64,000 nucleotides of DNA, from NCBI RefSeq assembly GCF_042433055.1, contig NZ_JBHLWB010000009.1, positions 230,650 to 294,649 on the forward strand. The letters run 5' to 3'. Below are positions 16,429 through 25,437 of the stretch, piece by piece (positions within the stretch are counted from its first letter, which is position 1; each line of letters starts with the position of its first letter). The notes below the pieces were generated by a model. It had not been told where the DNA came from. It did no database searches and saw nothing but the letters and a program-made list of their open reading frames with translations. The stretch comes from Gallibacterium trehalosifermentans. GTDB taxonomy: Bacteria > Pseudomonadota > Gammaproteobacteria > Enterobacterales > Pasteurellaceae. Both the position numbers and the translations under genes were made by a program.

Positions 16429-17946
16429 ATGTGCGGCATCGTAGGAATTCTTGGTCATTCAAGCGTCAATCAATCAATTTATGATGCGTTAATCGTATTA
16501 CAACATCGGGGACAAGATGCTGCTGGGATTGTAACTGTAGATGAAGAAGATCGTTTCCGTTTAAGAAAAGCAAATGGGTTAGTTAGCGATGTAATTCAAC
16601 AAAAACATATGCTCCGTTTACAAGGGAATGCGGGGTTGGGGCATGTTCGTTATCCAACTGCTGGAAGCTCAAGTGTTTCTGAAGCGCAGCCATTTTATGT
16701 AAATTATCCTTATGGCTTGACATTAGTACATAATGGGAATTTAACCAATTCAGAGGAGTTAAAACAAAAACTTTTTCAATCAGCACGCCGTCATGTCAAC
16801 ACTAATTCAGATTCAGAATTACTGTTAAATATTTTGGCTTATCATCTCGAACAGATTAATAAATATGATTTAGATGAAGATGATATTTTTTATGCGATTC
16901 AACGCACACATAAAGATATCCGTGGTGGATATGCTTGTGTTGCAATGTTGATCGGACATGGAATGATTGCCTTTCGTGATCCATTTGGTATTCGCCCCTT
17001 AGTTTTAGGGAAACGTGAAGAGAAAGGTAAAACAGAATATATGTTTGCATCTGAAACAGTGGCATTAGACGCGGTAGGTTTTGAGTTTGTGCGTGATGTT
17101 AATCCAGGTGAAGCAATTTATATTACTTTTGATGGGCAGCTTTATTCAAAACAATGTGCAGATAATGCGAAGTTATCACCTTGTATTTTTGAATTTGTCT
17201 ATTTTGCTCGTCCAGATTCCTATATTGATGGGGTGTCTGTTTATGCTGCGCGTGTTCATATGGGCGAGTTTCTAGGTAAGAAAATTGCGCAAGAGTGGAG
17301 TGATGTGTTAGATGAAATTGATGTCATTATTCCTGTACCAGAAACTTCGAATGATATTGCATTGCGGATTGCTAATATATTAAATAAGCCTTATCGCCAA
17401 GGTTTTGTGAAAAATCGCTATGTAGGACGAACTTTTATCATGCCTGGACAAACGCAGCGTCGTAACTCAGTAAGGCGGAAATTAAATACCATTTCCTCTG
17501 AATTTAAAGGTAAGAATGTCTTGTTGGTAGATGATTCTATTGTACGTGGTACAACCTCAGAACAAATTGTTGAAATGGCACGTGCTGCGGGGGCAAAAAA
17601 AGTCTATTTTGCATCTGCTGCCCCAGAAATTCGTTATCCAAATGTGTATGGTATTGATATGCCGACTTCACAAGAATTGATTGCCTATAATCGCACAACG
17701 GAAGAAATTGCAAATTTAATTGGCGTAGATAAATTAATCTTTCAAGATCTTTCCGCATTAGAAGAGGCGGTTCGTCAAGAAAATTCAGCTATTGAAAGCT
17801 TTGATGCGTCTGTATTTACTGGAGAGTATATTACAGGGGATATAACAACTGAATATTTGGATAAAATTGCGGCATTACGTAACGATGGCAGCAAGAAGAA
17901 ACAAGAAAGTGAAGCCACTAATTTAGAAATTTATAGTGAGGCGTAA
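16429..17946 (+). CDS. purF: Amidophosphoribosyltransferase PurF
   Basis: PurF transfers the amide nitrogen of glutamine to PRPP, the first step of de novo purine synthesis. The 505-residue protein (E. coli 505) begins MCGIVGILG, so removal of Met exposes the N-terminal nucleophile cysteine of a class II glutamine amidotransferase. The second half is a type I phosphoribosyltransferase with the PRPP loop VLLVDDSIVRGTTS. No cysteine cluster for the Bacillus-type Fe-S centre is apparent. It is translated from a clear ribosome site (agagga) just after cvpA. Confidence 0.97.
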   Translation: MCGIVGILGHSSVNQSIYDALIVLQHRGQDAAGIVTVDEEDRFRLRKANGLVSDVIQQKHMLRLQGNAGLGHVRYPTAGSSSVSEAQPFYVNYPYGLTLVHNGNLTNSEELKQKLFQSARRHVNTNSDSELLLNILAYHLEQINKYDLDEDDIFYAIQRTHKDIRGGYACVAMLIGHGMIAFRDPFGIRPLVLGKREEKGKTEYMFASETVALDAVGFEFVRDVNPGEAIYITFDGQLYSKQCADNAKLSPCIFEFVYFARPDSYIDGVSVYAARVHMGEFLGKKIAQEWSDVLDEIDVIIPVPETSNDIALRIANILNKPYRQGFVKNRYVGRTFIMPGQTQRRNSVRRKLNTISSEFKGKNVLLVDDSIVRGTTSEQIVEMARAAGAKKVYFASAAPEIRYPNVYGIDMPTSQELIAYNRTTEEIANLIGVDKLIFQDLSALEEAVRQENSAIESFDASVFTGEYITGDITTEYLDKIAALRNDGSKKKQESEATNLEIYSEA

Positions 17947-17980
17947 ATATCAGTTTTGTTTCCAGTAAGTAGGAAAAAAG

Positions 17981-18002
17981 AATGCCGCTAATTAGCGGCA
18001 TT
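17981..18002. terminator. Bidirectional terminator between purF and dacB
   Basis: A perfect 22-base palindrome, with arms aatgccgcta and tagcggcatt, lies between the facing genes purF and dacB, with short T-runs on each side. Confidence 0.8.
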
Positions 18003-18011
18003 TTCACTATA

Positions 18012-19469
18012 TTAATCACTATATAATGACTGATATAACTGGGATTCAAAGCGAACTAGTGGTGCACGTTTCGTTTTATTTTCTAAATCACCAGTAGAAT
18101 AGCCGTTGACAAATTGGACAAAGGCAATGTGCTCACCTCGTGCATTTGTCATGAAACCTGCGAGGTTGTAAACACCTTTTAAAGAACCTGTTTTAGCTAT
18201 CACATTTTTTACTAGTGGTGGGCTGATTAGTGATCCTCGACCGCTAATCGTGCCATCTACGCCAGCGATCGGAAATGTTTGTAATAGATTTAATTTATTA
18301 TCATTTTTGGCAATAAATTCTAAAGTTTGTAACATAGTATTGGCACTAATCAAATTTTGGCGAGAAAGACCTGAGCCGTCAGCAATCACACTATTACCAA
18401 AACGAATATGAGTATTTTTCTCTAGGATACGTCTTATTGCCATACCGCCTAATTGGAAAGTTGCTGGACGTTTATAATAATAATAAGCAATCGTTCTGAA
18501 TAACGCATCAGCGATCTGGTTATCAGAATGTTTCATCATTTTTTTGAGTAATTCAGGTAATGCTTTAGATTGATGCGTTGCAATGATGTTTCCTTGCTGA
18601 GGTTGAAAAGGGCGTTGCACTTGCCCACTAAACTTAATACCTAAGTTTTTTAACATACGTTGAATAGTGGCGGTGGCATAACTGTCAGTATCTTGTACGG
18701 CAAAGCTTAAATTGAAATTTTTTGGCTGACGGCGAATACAACCTTTTAGTTGATAACGATTGTTATCGTTGCTAACAACATCAAATTGGCAATATCCTGC
18801 TTCATTATCATTAACGATATAAACTTGGCTAAACATTTGGATTGGATATTGTGATGGCACATCAACTTTGACTAAGCTACCAACAGGGCCATTAGCATTA
18901 ATATTGACCGAGAAACAATTACTATCAATATTTACGGCAGCAGGTGGTGCATTAAAACACATGGTTAAATCATTCCAAATCCAGCCTAAACCGCGATCAT
19001 GTGAAGAGAAAATAGACGTATCTAGGATTAAATTACCATCAATTTGTGTAACCCCTCGTTTTTTTAAATTGGCGAGTAAAGTGTAAAGTTGTCCACTGGT
19101 TAGGTCTGGATCGCCACTGAATTTAACAATAAGATCACCTTTTAAGCGATTTTCTTCAATTTTACCGTTCGTAAGTAAACTGGTTTGAAATGTAAAATTG
19201 TCTGTCAAGAATAATTTTGCAGCGAGGGCGGTAAAAACTTTTTGTGTACTAGCGGGTAACATAAAAATATCGCTTTGATAATTAGCGGTTATTTGTCCCG
19301 TTGTTAAATTTTTTGCCGCAATGGTTGCGCTTGCACCTCGTGGTAATTCTTTAATAATTGGCGTAACGTCAATAGTCGCGAAACTATGAGTGGTAAAAGA
19401 TACAAAGAGAAGAAATAAGATAGCGCGATATTTATAAAAGCGAGAATAACTTTGTTTAGAGAACATCAT
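18012..19469 (-). CDS. dacB: D-Ala-D-Ala carboxypeptidase/endopeptidase PBP4 (DacB)
   Basis: A class C low-molecular-weight penicillin-binding protein that trims pentapeptides and cuts peptidoglycan cross-links in the periplasm. The three serine-peptidase motifs are visible: SxxK as MLPASTQKVFTA, SxN as SDNQIAD and KTG as AKTGSLKGV. The insertion domains between SxxK and SxN, typical of PBP4, are present. A signal peptide (AILFLLFVSFTTHSFA) precedes the mature part. The frame can be read from a TTG at 19481, but the ATG at 19469 (or the next codon, also ATG) is the more likely start. It is divergent from greA, an arrangement also found in E. coli. Confidence 0.93.
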   Translation of the reverse strand: MMFSKQSYSRFYKYRAILFLLFVSFTTHSFATIDVTPIIKELPRGASATIAAKNLTTGQITANYQSDIFMLPASTQKVFTALAAKLFLTDNFTFQTSLLTNGKIEENRLKGDLIVKFSGDPDLTSGQLYTLLANLKKRGVTQIDGNLILDTSIFSSHDRGLGWIWNDLTMCFNAPPAAVNIDSNCFSVNINANGPVGSLVKVDVPSQYPIQMFSQVYIVNDNEAGYCQFDVVSNDNNRYQLKGCIRRQPKNFNLSFAVQDTDSYATATIQRMLKNLGIKFSGQVQRPFQPQQGNIIATHQSKALPELLKKMMKHSDNQIADALFRTIAYYYYKRPATFQLGGMAIRRILEKNTHIRFGNSVIADGSGLSRQNLISANTMLQTLEFIAKNDNKLNLLQTFPIAGVDGTISGRGSLISPPLVKNVIAKTGSLKGVYNLAGFMTNARGEHIAFVQFVNGYSTGDLENKTKRAPLVRFESQLYQSLYSD

Positions 19470-19568
19470 AAATAATGACAAGATTTTTAATATTGATATT
19501 TTTTGCGATGCGGTAAATAATAATAGCTCTTATTGATTTCGTAAATCACTATTTATTAAATTTTAGAT

Positions 19569-19605
19569 CACACAAGCTACAAAGTTGTATCTTGTGTGGT
19601 TTTGT
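19569..19605 (+). promoter_or_regulatory. greA leader hairpin (GraL-like attenuator)
   Basis: A strong stem (cacacaag with cttgtgtg, extended inside by tacaa with ttgta) is followed by a T-rich run, about 35 bases before the greA start. In E. coli a terminator in the greA leader releases a short RNA array called GraL. The position and form here suggest the same arrangement, which is inference. Confidence 0.5.
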
Positions 19606-19638
19606 TTTGACTGACAGTAGGGTAAAAAGGACATAATA

Positions 19639-20115
19639 ATGCAACAAATTCCAATGACAATACGTGGAGCGACACTTTTACGTGAAGAACTTGATTTTTT
19701 AAAAAATGTACGCCGTCCAGAAATTATTAAAGCGATTGCAGAAGCCCGTGAACATGGAGATTTAAAAGAAAATGCTGAATATCATGCAGCTCGGGAACAA
19801 CAAGGCTTTTGTGAGGGAAGAATTCAAGAAATTGAAGGAAAATTAGCTAACGCACAAATTATAGATGTAACCAAAATGACAAATAATGGACGAGTTATTT
19901 TTGGTGCAACAGTTGTGTTAGTGAATGTTGAAACAGATGAGGAAGTAACTTATCAAATTGTCGGTGATGATGAAGCGGATATTAAACAAGGCTTAATTTC
20001 AGTGAATTCACCGATTGCTCGTGGGCTAATTGGTAAAGAAATTGATGATAATGTGAATATCGTAACACCAGGCGGTACGGTTGAATTTGATATTATTAAT
20101 GTGGAATATCGTTAA
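19639..20115 (+). CDS. greA: Transcription elongation factor GreA
   Basis: GreA enters the secondary channel of RNA polymerase and triggers cleavage of backtracked RNA. The 158-residue protein equals E. coli GreA in length. The N-terminal coiled coil (about 1-75) carries the acidic tip in AREHGDLKENAEYHAA, and the C-terminal FKBP-like domain ends with the GGTVEFDIINVEYR-type strand. The ribosome site aaaagga precedes the ATG. The gene has its own perfect terminator, and a hairpin in its leader may regulate it. Confidence 0.97.
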   Translation: MQQIPMTIRGATLLREELDFLKNVRRPEIIKAIAEAREHGDLKENAEYHAAREQQGFCEGRIQEIEGKLANAQIIDVTKMTNNGRVIFGATVVLVNVETDEEVTYQIVGDDEADIKQGLISVNSPIARGLIGKEIDDNVNIVTPGGTVEFDIINVEYR

Positions 20116-20119
20116 ATAT

Positions 20120-20150
20120 AAGAAAGGTTGCCATAGTGGCAACCTTTCTT
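20120..20150. terminator. Bidirectional terminator after greA and ycjF
   Basis: A perfect 14-base stem (aagaaaggttgcca with tggcaacctttctt) with a 3-base loop starts four bases after the greA stop. ycjF reads toward it from the other side. Confidence 0.85.
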
Positions 20151-20191
20151 ACTTATATCATTTCCTTTTGGTCGACTATTTATCTCAACAA

Positions 20192-21259
20192 TTATTTCTC
20201 AAATTCATTTTGTTTATTACGAAATAAGTTGTCTTTCACTATGCTTTTCACTTCTTCCAATAGTAATTTATGAATTGTATGGAGTTTTGGACGTTCTTGT
20301 ACTGTAAAAGGAACGGGGCGACAAAGTTCTAAGGTTTTCAAGCCTAAGCGTGCAGTAAGCAATCCAACACCAATTCCCTGAGCCACCCTTGCGGATAGTT
20401 TTGCTGTAATATCTTGTGATAGCCAATCCATACCTATTTCACGAATAACCTCGGTTGCCCCTGCAAAAGCAATATTAAATAACACCATTTTAATCAGACT
20501 AATCCGACTGAAATAGCCGAGTTTCATGCCATATAGCTTAGCGAGTTGATTAATTAAACGTAAATGACGCCATGCGATAAAAGCCATATCCACTAAAGCT
20601 AATGGACTAATTGCGACAAGCATTGTCGCTTCAATCGCTTGTTTGTTAATCAGTTTTTTTGCTTGTTGATCAAGTGGGGAGAGAAATTCTTGACTAAACA
20701 GTTGTAATAACTCTGCAGCTGAATAACCTTGATTGGCATAATGTTGCCATTGTTGATACTGCGGATCACGTGGAGAAATACGCATATATTCAATCAGTTG
20801 CTGGGTGAGCTTACTTCCTGTTTTTGCAGATAATTCTTGTGTTGGTGAGGCAAGTTGAATACTTTTATTACGTTGTTGTAATTGTTCAAGACGCTTTAAT
20901 TGGCGTAAATGACGAAATTCATTGACGATTGTCGTTAAACCTAAGGCAACAATACCACTAAATACTAACGCAAAGGCAAAATTGATCCATTGATGTTGCA
21001 ACCAAGCATCAATTAGCCATTGGATAGCTTGAGCAACGACTGCAACGAAAAAGAAAAGTGTTATACCAATAAAGCCTCTTTGCCACCAAGAAAGAGGACT
21101 CTGTAAGGTAGCGTGCAAATCATTTTCTCCTATAGAATCAGTGTAATAAGCCTGCTCATCTACGACCACTGTTTGTGAATGGAACTCACGCTTATTTTGT
21201 AATGTTTCGCAATCGTTTTGCTTTTCATTTTCTGAATGAAAAAATTTTTTCTGTTGCAT
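20192..21259 (-). CDS. ycjF: YcjF family membrane protein (TIGR01620, DUF697)
   Basis: A 355-residue inner-membrane protein of unknown function (E. coli YcjF 353). It has a hydrophilic N-terminal part, two hydrophobic segments at about 75-130 (GFIGITLFFFVAVVAQAIQWL and FAFALVFSGIVALGLTTIV), a charged coiled region, and a DUF697-type C-terminal half (VAISPLALVDMAFIAWRHLRL). The start ATG overlaps the stop of ycjX as TAATG, so translation is coupled. In E. coli ycjXF is part of the phage-shock (PspF, sigma-54) regulon, but no psp genes are seen nearby here. Confidence 0.9.
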   Translation of the reverse strand: MQQKKFFHSENEKQNDCETLQNKREFHSQTVVVDEQAYYTDSIGENDLHATLQSPLSWWQRGFIGITLFFFVAVVAQAIQWLIDAWLQHQWINFAFALVFSGIVALGLTTIVNEFRHLRQLKRLEQLQQRNKSIQLASPTQELSAKTGSKLTQQLIEYMRISPRDPQYQQWQHYANQGYSAAELLQLFSQEFLSPLDQQAKKLINKQAIEATMLVAISPLALVDMAFIAWRHLRLINQLAKLYGMKLGYFSRISLIKMVLFNIAFAGATEVIREIGMDWLSQDITAKLSARVAQGIGVGLLTARLGLKTLELCRPVPFTVQERPKLHTIHKLLLEEVKSIVKDNLFRNKQNEFEK

Positions 21260-22668
21260 TATCTTAATTTATCTCCTAATAAATATTCTAATACCGCATC
21301 AAGGCGTAGATGAGGTAGTGGTTCACCATTGATTGCTTGCTGTGGCGCAAATTGATCAAATTCAAAGCGATGAGTTTGCCAAAAATCAGCCGTTGGCAAA
21401 CGTTGTGGCACACTGCCTGGGAAAAGGGTAATGTGTTTTTGATCTTGACTGCGAATGCCTTGCAAGGCTTTAAACTGTTGTCCGTTTTCTTCGACAATGA
21501 CTTGTTGGGTCGCTCGAATAGCAGCTAAGGCAGTAAAATCAATATCAATATGCGAAAAGTGTAGATGTTCGCCGTCTGCTTGGACTAATTGCCTTAATAG
21601 ACTAATTAAATTAGGAATTTGTTCAGTGGTAATATGATCTGCTTTAGTCGCAGCAAAGAGTAATTTATCAATTTTTGGTGAAAATAAGCGGTTAAAAAAA
21701 TTACGCTGCCCATAATGAAAACTTTGGAATAATGCTCGTAAGGCGAACTGCATATCAATAAATGCAGCTCGACTATGATTTAGCGCAGTTAAGCAGTCAG
21801 CTAAAATAATTTGCCGATCGAAACGAGAGAAGTGTTGTTGATAAAACTGCTTCACAATGTGGTTACGGTAAAAATCATAGCGTTGTTGTAATACATGAAA
21901 ATAACTTTGTTTAGTTGCCGATTTTTCTAATGCTTGCCATTGTTCAGCAGAAAGATGAGGCAAAGGGAAAAACTGTAGTGCAATCGACCCCTCAGCCTCA
22001 CCTGGTAGGATAAATCGTCCAGGTTGAATAAAATAGAAACCTTGTGTTTTGCATTGATGTAAATAATCTGTGTATGCTTTAGCAAGTTGTGCCAAGATAT
22101 GCTCATCTGCGACGGCGTGTAAATCCAGTTTTTTGACTTGTTGTAGCCAATTTATGGCAAGTGCTTTGCGTTCACCTTGCTGTAATTGCTGCATGGCTAA
22201 TGACCATTGTTGATAACTTTGTGATAACAATGGTAAATCTAATAACCATTCCCCTGGGTAATCAAAAATATCTAAATAAAGTACGCCTTGCTCCTTAATA
22301 TGACGCAAGAAACTTTGCCGATGTTGATAATGAATTTCTAAACGTGTTTCACTTAAACCACGAGTAGATTGCGGCCATTCTGGTGGTGTTTTTTCTAATG
22401 TAAGCAAATTCTCCTCATATGCAAAACGAGGTAATGTCCAGTCTTTTTGCGTAAGCCGTTTGACCCCAAGAATTTGTTGGTTACGTGCAGCATTAAATAG
22501 TGGTAGCTGTGGTTTATCAGCTGTATTAAGTGATAATAATTGATTGATTAAACCTGTAATAAAAGTCGTTTTACCGCTTTGACTTAATCCTGTTACCGCA
22601 AGACGTAGGGTCTGATCTAATCCTCGTTCAATTAGGCTATCTATTTCATTTTGTAAGGTTTTTAGCAT
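21259..22668 (-). CDS. ycjX: YcjX family P-loop GTPase-like protein (DUF463)
   Basis: A 469-residue protein of the YcjX/DUF463 family, which has a GTPase-type fold and is stress linked in enterobacteria. The Walker A motif is GLSQSGKTTF near residue 30, and a DYPGEWLLDL segment serves as the switch/Walker B-like region. The size matches E. coli YcjX (465). No signal peptide or membrane span is seen. It is the first gene of a two-gene operon with ycjF, whose start overlaps its stop codon. The role of the pair is not established. Confidence 0.9.
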   Translation of the reverse strand: MLKTLQNEIDSLIERGLDQTLRLAVTGLSQSGKTTFITGLINQLLSLNTADKPQLPLFNAARNQQILGVKRLTQKDWTLPRFAYEENLLTLEKTPPEWPQSTRGLSETRLEIHYQHRQSFLRHIKEQGVLYLDIFDYPGEWLLDLPLLSQSYQQWSLAMQQLQQGERKALAINWLQQVKKLDLHAVADEHILAQLAKAYTDYLHQCKTQGFYFIQPGRFILPGEAEGSIALQFFPLPHLSAEQWQALEKSATKQSYFHVLQQRYDFYRNHIVKQFYQQHFSRFDRQIILADCLTALNHSRAAFIDMQFALRALFQSFHYGQRNFFNRLFSPKIDKLLFAATKADHITTEQIPNLISLLRQLVQADGEHLHFSHIDIDFTALAAIRATQQVIVEENGQQFKALQGIRSQDQKHITLFPGSVPQRLPTADFWQTHRFEFDQFAPQQAINGEPLPHLRLDAVLEYLLGDKLR

Positions 22669-22886
22669 AATTCTTTATTCTAAGTTTTTTTATAGTGTAA
22701 CTTATTTGGGTGAAGACATAAGTAGAATGACTAATATGAAGATTATATATAGAAAATTCAAATAATAATTGAAAGAATTTAACAGTAAAATTTTTATTGT
22801 CATTTTAGCAACCATTTCTTATTGCGTATATACAACGGAGAAATGAGCAAGGTGTTACAATTAAAATGAGGTCATCTCATATGAAT

Positions 22887-23792
22887 CTATATGTTTCTAT
22901 TTTTGCGATACTGGCTAGCAGTTATTCCAAAATATTTTTTAAAAGCTTTACCAAAGTTAGTTTCTGATTGAAACCCGCAATTTAATGCAATAGATAAAAT
23001 ATTCTCTTGGCTTGAATGTAGTAATTTTGCTGCTTTTTGTAAACGAATATGGGTAATAAAAGTATGAGGGCTAAACCCTATTTGTTGATTAAACAAACGG
23101 ATAAGCTGCGATTTTGAAAGGTTGGCAGCCTCGCTAAGTTGTGTAACATTCCACTTTTTTTCTGGTTGTTGAATAATATTATTTATTACTTTGTATAAAC
23201 GTTTATCTTGTAACCCATTGAGTACACCAGTAAGTTTTGTGTTTTCTTGTGCAAGGTAAGTTCTAACTAATAGAATAAGTAAAACTTCTGATAAAGAATT
23301 TATTATGCTGATAGAACCATATTTTGACTTTTGTATTTCTTCTTGTAAGATGGAAATAATATGTTTTAGAGATGGTTCCTTTAAGTTTAATATAATGGTT
23401 TCTGGTAAGTTGTTAAATAAATCTGAATATTTATTATAATTAAACTTTACGCAAAGTAATGAGAATATAATTTTTTGTGAATGATTTTTATTAAATGAAA
23501 TAATATTATTTTTATTTTGAATAGAGGTGTTATTTGGATAGCTAAAATGAATATTATTACTTAAGATATGTTTTTTTGCACGAGGAAAAAATATTACATC
23601 GCCTTCATTAATAAGTATTGTTTTTTCATTATTCTCTAGTTTTAAATAGCTTTTTCCTTGGGTAACAATATGTACAATTCCTTGTGATTGCTCATCTTGG
23701 TGAGGAACATACCATTCTTGTTGAAAATGGCATTGCATACTAATATTACCTGATAATTGTGCAAATGATAAAAGTGTATCTAGGATATCCAT
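22887..23792 (-). CDS. AraC-family transcriptional regulator with cupin-type sensor
   Basis: A 301-residue regulator. The N-terminal half (about 1-190) looks like an AraC_binding_2/cupin sensor: HQDEQSQGIVHIVTQGKSYLKLEN and NEGDVIFFPRAKKHILSN are the jelly-roll strands. The C-terminal ~100 residues form the double helix-turn-helix, with WNVTQLSEAANLSKSQLIRLFNQ and the signature LSIALNCGFQSETNFGKAFKK. The effector is unknown. The gene is richer in A and T than its neighbours, and the stretch from 22687 to 26017 is loosely packed, which may indicate transferred DNA. It lies 129 bases after the DUF417 gene on the same strand, with a terminator between them. Confidence 0.85.
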   Translation of the reverse strand: MDILDTLLSFAQLSGNISMQCHFQQEWYVPHQDEQSQGIVHIVTQGKSYLKLENNEKTILINEGDVIFFPRAKKHILSNNIHFSYPNNTSIQNKNNIISFNKNHSQKIIFSLLCVKFNYNKYSDLFNNLPETIILNLKEPSLKHIISILQEEIQKSKYGSISIINSLSEVLLILLVRTYLAQENTKLTGVLNGLQDKRLYKVINNIIQQPEKKWNVTQLSEAANLSKSQLIRLFNQQIGFSPHTFITHIRLQKAAKLLHSSQENILSIALNCGFQSETNFGKAFKKYFGITASQYRKNRNI

Positions 23793-23867
23793 ATTTCTGT
23801 TATAAATTAATTTTTATCATTGAATGAATATTAATAATAATAATATTTTAGAATAATTTTAATTATT

Positions 23868-23898
23868 TGATGGTGTAAATTTTTGGTTTACACCATCA
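23868..23898 (-). terminator. Terminator after the DUF417 gene
   Basis: A perfect 12-base stem (tgatggtgtaaa with tttacaccatca, 7-base loop) lies 24 bases after the DUF417 stop. It should separate that gene from the AraC regulator, although the T-run on the minus strand is weak. Confidence 0.6.
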
Positions 23899-23921
23899 GG
23901 AAAAGTTATCAAATGTAATTA

Positions 23922-24539
23922 CTATTTTTTTGCTAACAATCTATTGGCACATTCTGCAGCGGCAGTTAAACCACCAGCCATCATAATAATATCTTTAACG
24001 ATTAATCGTCCAGCTGCAGAAAGATAAGGGAAACCATAATTTGGTGTTGGTAAATCGCCTCCTAAATTAGGTACCCAAGTTTCGGGCGTTGTAATTAAGA
24101 ATGAAAGGGTAACTATTGACATTCCAAAGGTTAGTAACCCACCAATCATACCAAATGTTGGACTCCAAATTCCAGATAATGTTAGTAAGCCAATGGTTAC
24201 AATCATTGCACCAATAATTAAAGATGCGGTATAGGTTCCATTTTTTTTATGCCATTCAATATTTTTAGCAACCATTTTTCCCTCTGGATTTTTATAAAGG
24301 GTATATTCTTTGACAAGCTCTCCTTTTTCATTTTGTACAATATTTGAACCATTAGTATATAAAAAACTCATAAATGGACTATTTGATACAAAATGAGCAA
24401 TTCCATCTGCTTCATATTGACATACTTTTAATCCACCGATCCATACCATTACGATACAGATAGCAATACGTATAAAATTGATAAATTGGCGTTGCATAGG
24501 TGCAACAATTTTAGCCGTAAATTCAATTAATGCTTGCAT
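23922..24539 (-). CDS. DUF417 family inner-membrane protein (YkgB-like)
   Basis: A 205-residue membrane protein of the DUF417 family (E. coli YkgB and RclC are members; RclC is tied to reactive chlorine resistance, where the neighbouring AraC regulator RclR controls it). Four hydrophobic segments are visible: FIRIAICIVMVWIGGLKVCQ, ASLIIGAMIVTIGLLTLSG, FGMIGGLLTFGMSIVTLSF and a C-terminal one. The motif KVCQYEADGI is typical. The start at 24539 is chosen because agg lies just before this ATG; the upstream ATG overlaps that site. The nearby AraC-type gene recalls the rclR-rclC pairing, but the rclA and rclB partners are absent. Confidence 0.8.
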   Translation of the reverse strand: MQALIEFTAKIVAPMQRQFINFIRIAICIVMVWIGGLKVCQYEADGIAHFVSNSPFMSFLYTNGSNIVQNEKGELVKEYTLYKNPEGKMVAKNIEWHKKNGTYTASLIIGAMIVTIGLLTLSGIWSPTFGMIGGLLTFGMSIVTLSFLITTPETWVPNLGGDLPTPNYGFPYLSAAGRLIVKDIIMMAGGLTAAAECANRLLAKK

Positions 24540-24791
24540 TATAAACCTCATTATTAATTAAGATATTAGGACATTTTCCTAACAATTTGTATTCTAGAAA
24601 AATGAATAAATATTAAGTAGATAAATCGTCTCATTTTTTCATTATTTTTTCTCATTACTTGCGAAGTTTGAGCTATATCAATTTATTTTTAGTTTAATAT
24701 ATTTTAGATGAGAAAGATGTTTCTTTAAGTGAGGAAATAGTGGTTAAAAATGCAAATTGTATAATCAATTTAAGATAGAAATATTATAAAA

Positions 24792-24825
24792 AAATATGCT
24801 TTGAAATGAATTTCAAAGCATATTT
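24792..24825 (-). terminator. yagU terminator
   Basis: A perfect 15-base stem (aaatatgctttgaaa with tttcaaagcatattt) with a 4-base loop and a T-run on the minus strand lies 22 bases after the yagU stop. The remaining DNA up to the DUF417 start at 24539 is very AT-rich and shows no gene. Confidence 0.85.
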
Positions 24826-24846
24826 AGAATAGACAGTAAACGTATT

Positions 24847-25437
24847 TTAGTTTAGTGGAACATCTGCATCTGGTTCGTGAGTAATACGATTACGTAAATC
24901 ACGACGTACTAACTCGATTGTCCAGAACCAGAAAATATGTCCTACTAGTTCAGAAACGTGTTCATAGAACGGCCATTCTGCTACAGGAGGGGTTAAACCT
25001 AAAAGTGGGAAAGTAATATAGTGAACACCGATATTACAAATAATCCCCGCTAATACCCCTTGCCATAGTTTTACTTTTGGGAAACGCTCGGCAACAATAC
25101 AGTAAGTAATTGCAAATACTAATGAGAAAATGATGTGAGTAACACCAATCCAGTTAAATACATGATCAGCGAAAGTAAATGCTGCAGCAGTTGGATCGAT
25201 ACCTAAATAATCTCTTAAGAAAACGTGTGGTGGATTTAAGAAAGCACGAGAACAAACTTCTAATGCTTGAGATGGATCTTGACACGCAGCAGTAAAGAGA
25301 TCTAATGGGCTACGTGGTGGAAATGGGTGTTCTGCTCCCCATTTTACAAATGCAGAGAGTAAGCCAGCAAAAATACCAACAAAAGCAGCAACACCATAAC
25401 GGCGACGGCTTGGATCGGTTTGTTTAAATAAATTCAT
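24847..25437 (-). CDS. yagU: YagU family inner-membrane protein (DUF1440)
   Basis: A 196-residue inner-membrane protein (E. coli YagU 204), which in E. coli contributes to acid resistance; the mechanism is unknown. Hydrophobic segments lie at about 17-35 (YGVAAFVGIFAGLLSAFVKW), 95-115, 122-142 and 160-175. The conserved WGAEHPFPPRSP loop and the end segment HIFWFWTIELVRRDLRNR are present. The codon use is like that of highly expressed neighbours, unlike the AraC gene. It is a single gene with its own terminator. Confidence 0.85.
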   Translation of the reverse strand: MNLFKQTDPSRRRYGVAAFVGIFAGLLSAFVKWGAEHPFPPRSPLDLFTAACQDPSQALEVCSRAFLNPPHVFLRDYLGIDPTAAAFTFADHVFNWIGVTHIIFSLVFAITYCIVAERFPKVKLWQGVLAGIICNIGVHYITFPLLGLTPPVAEWPFYEHVSELVGHIFWFWTIELVRRDLRNRITHEPDADVPLN

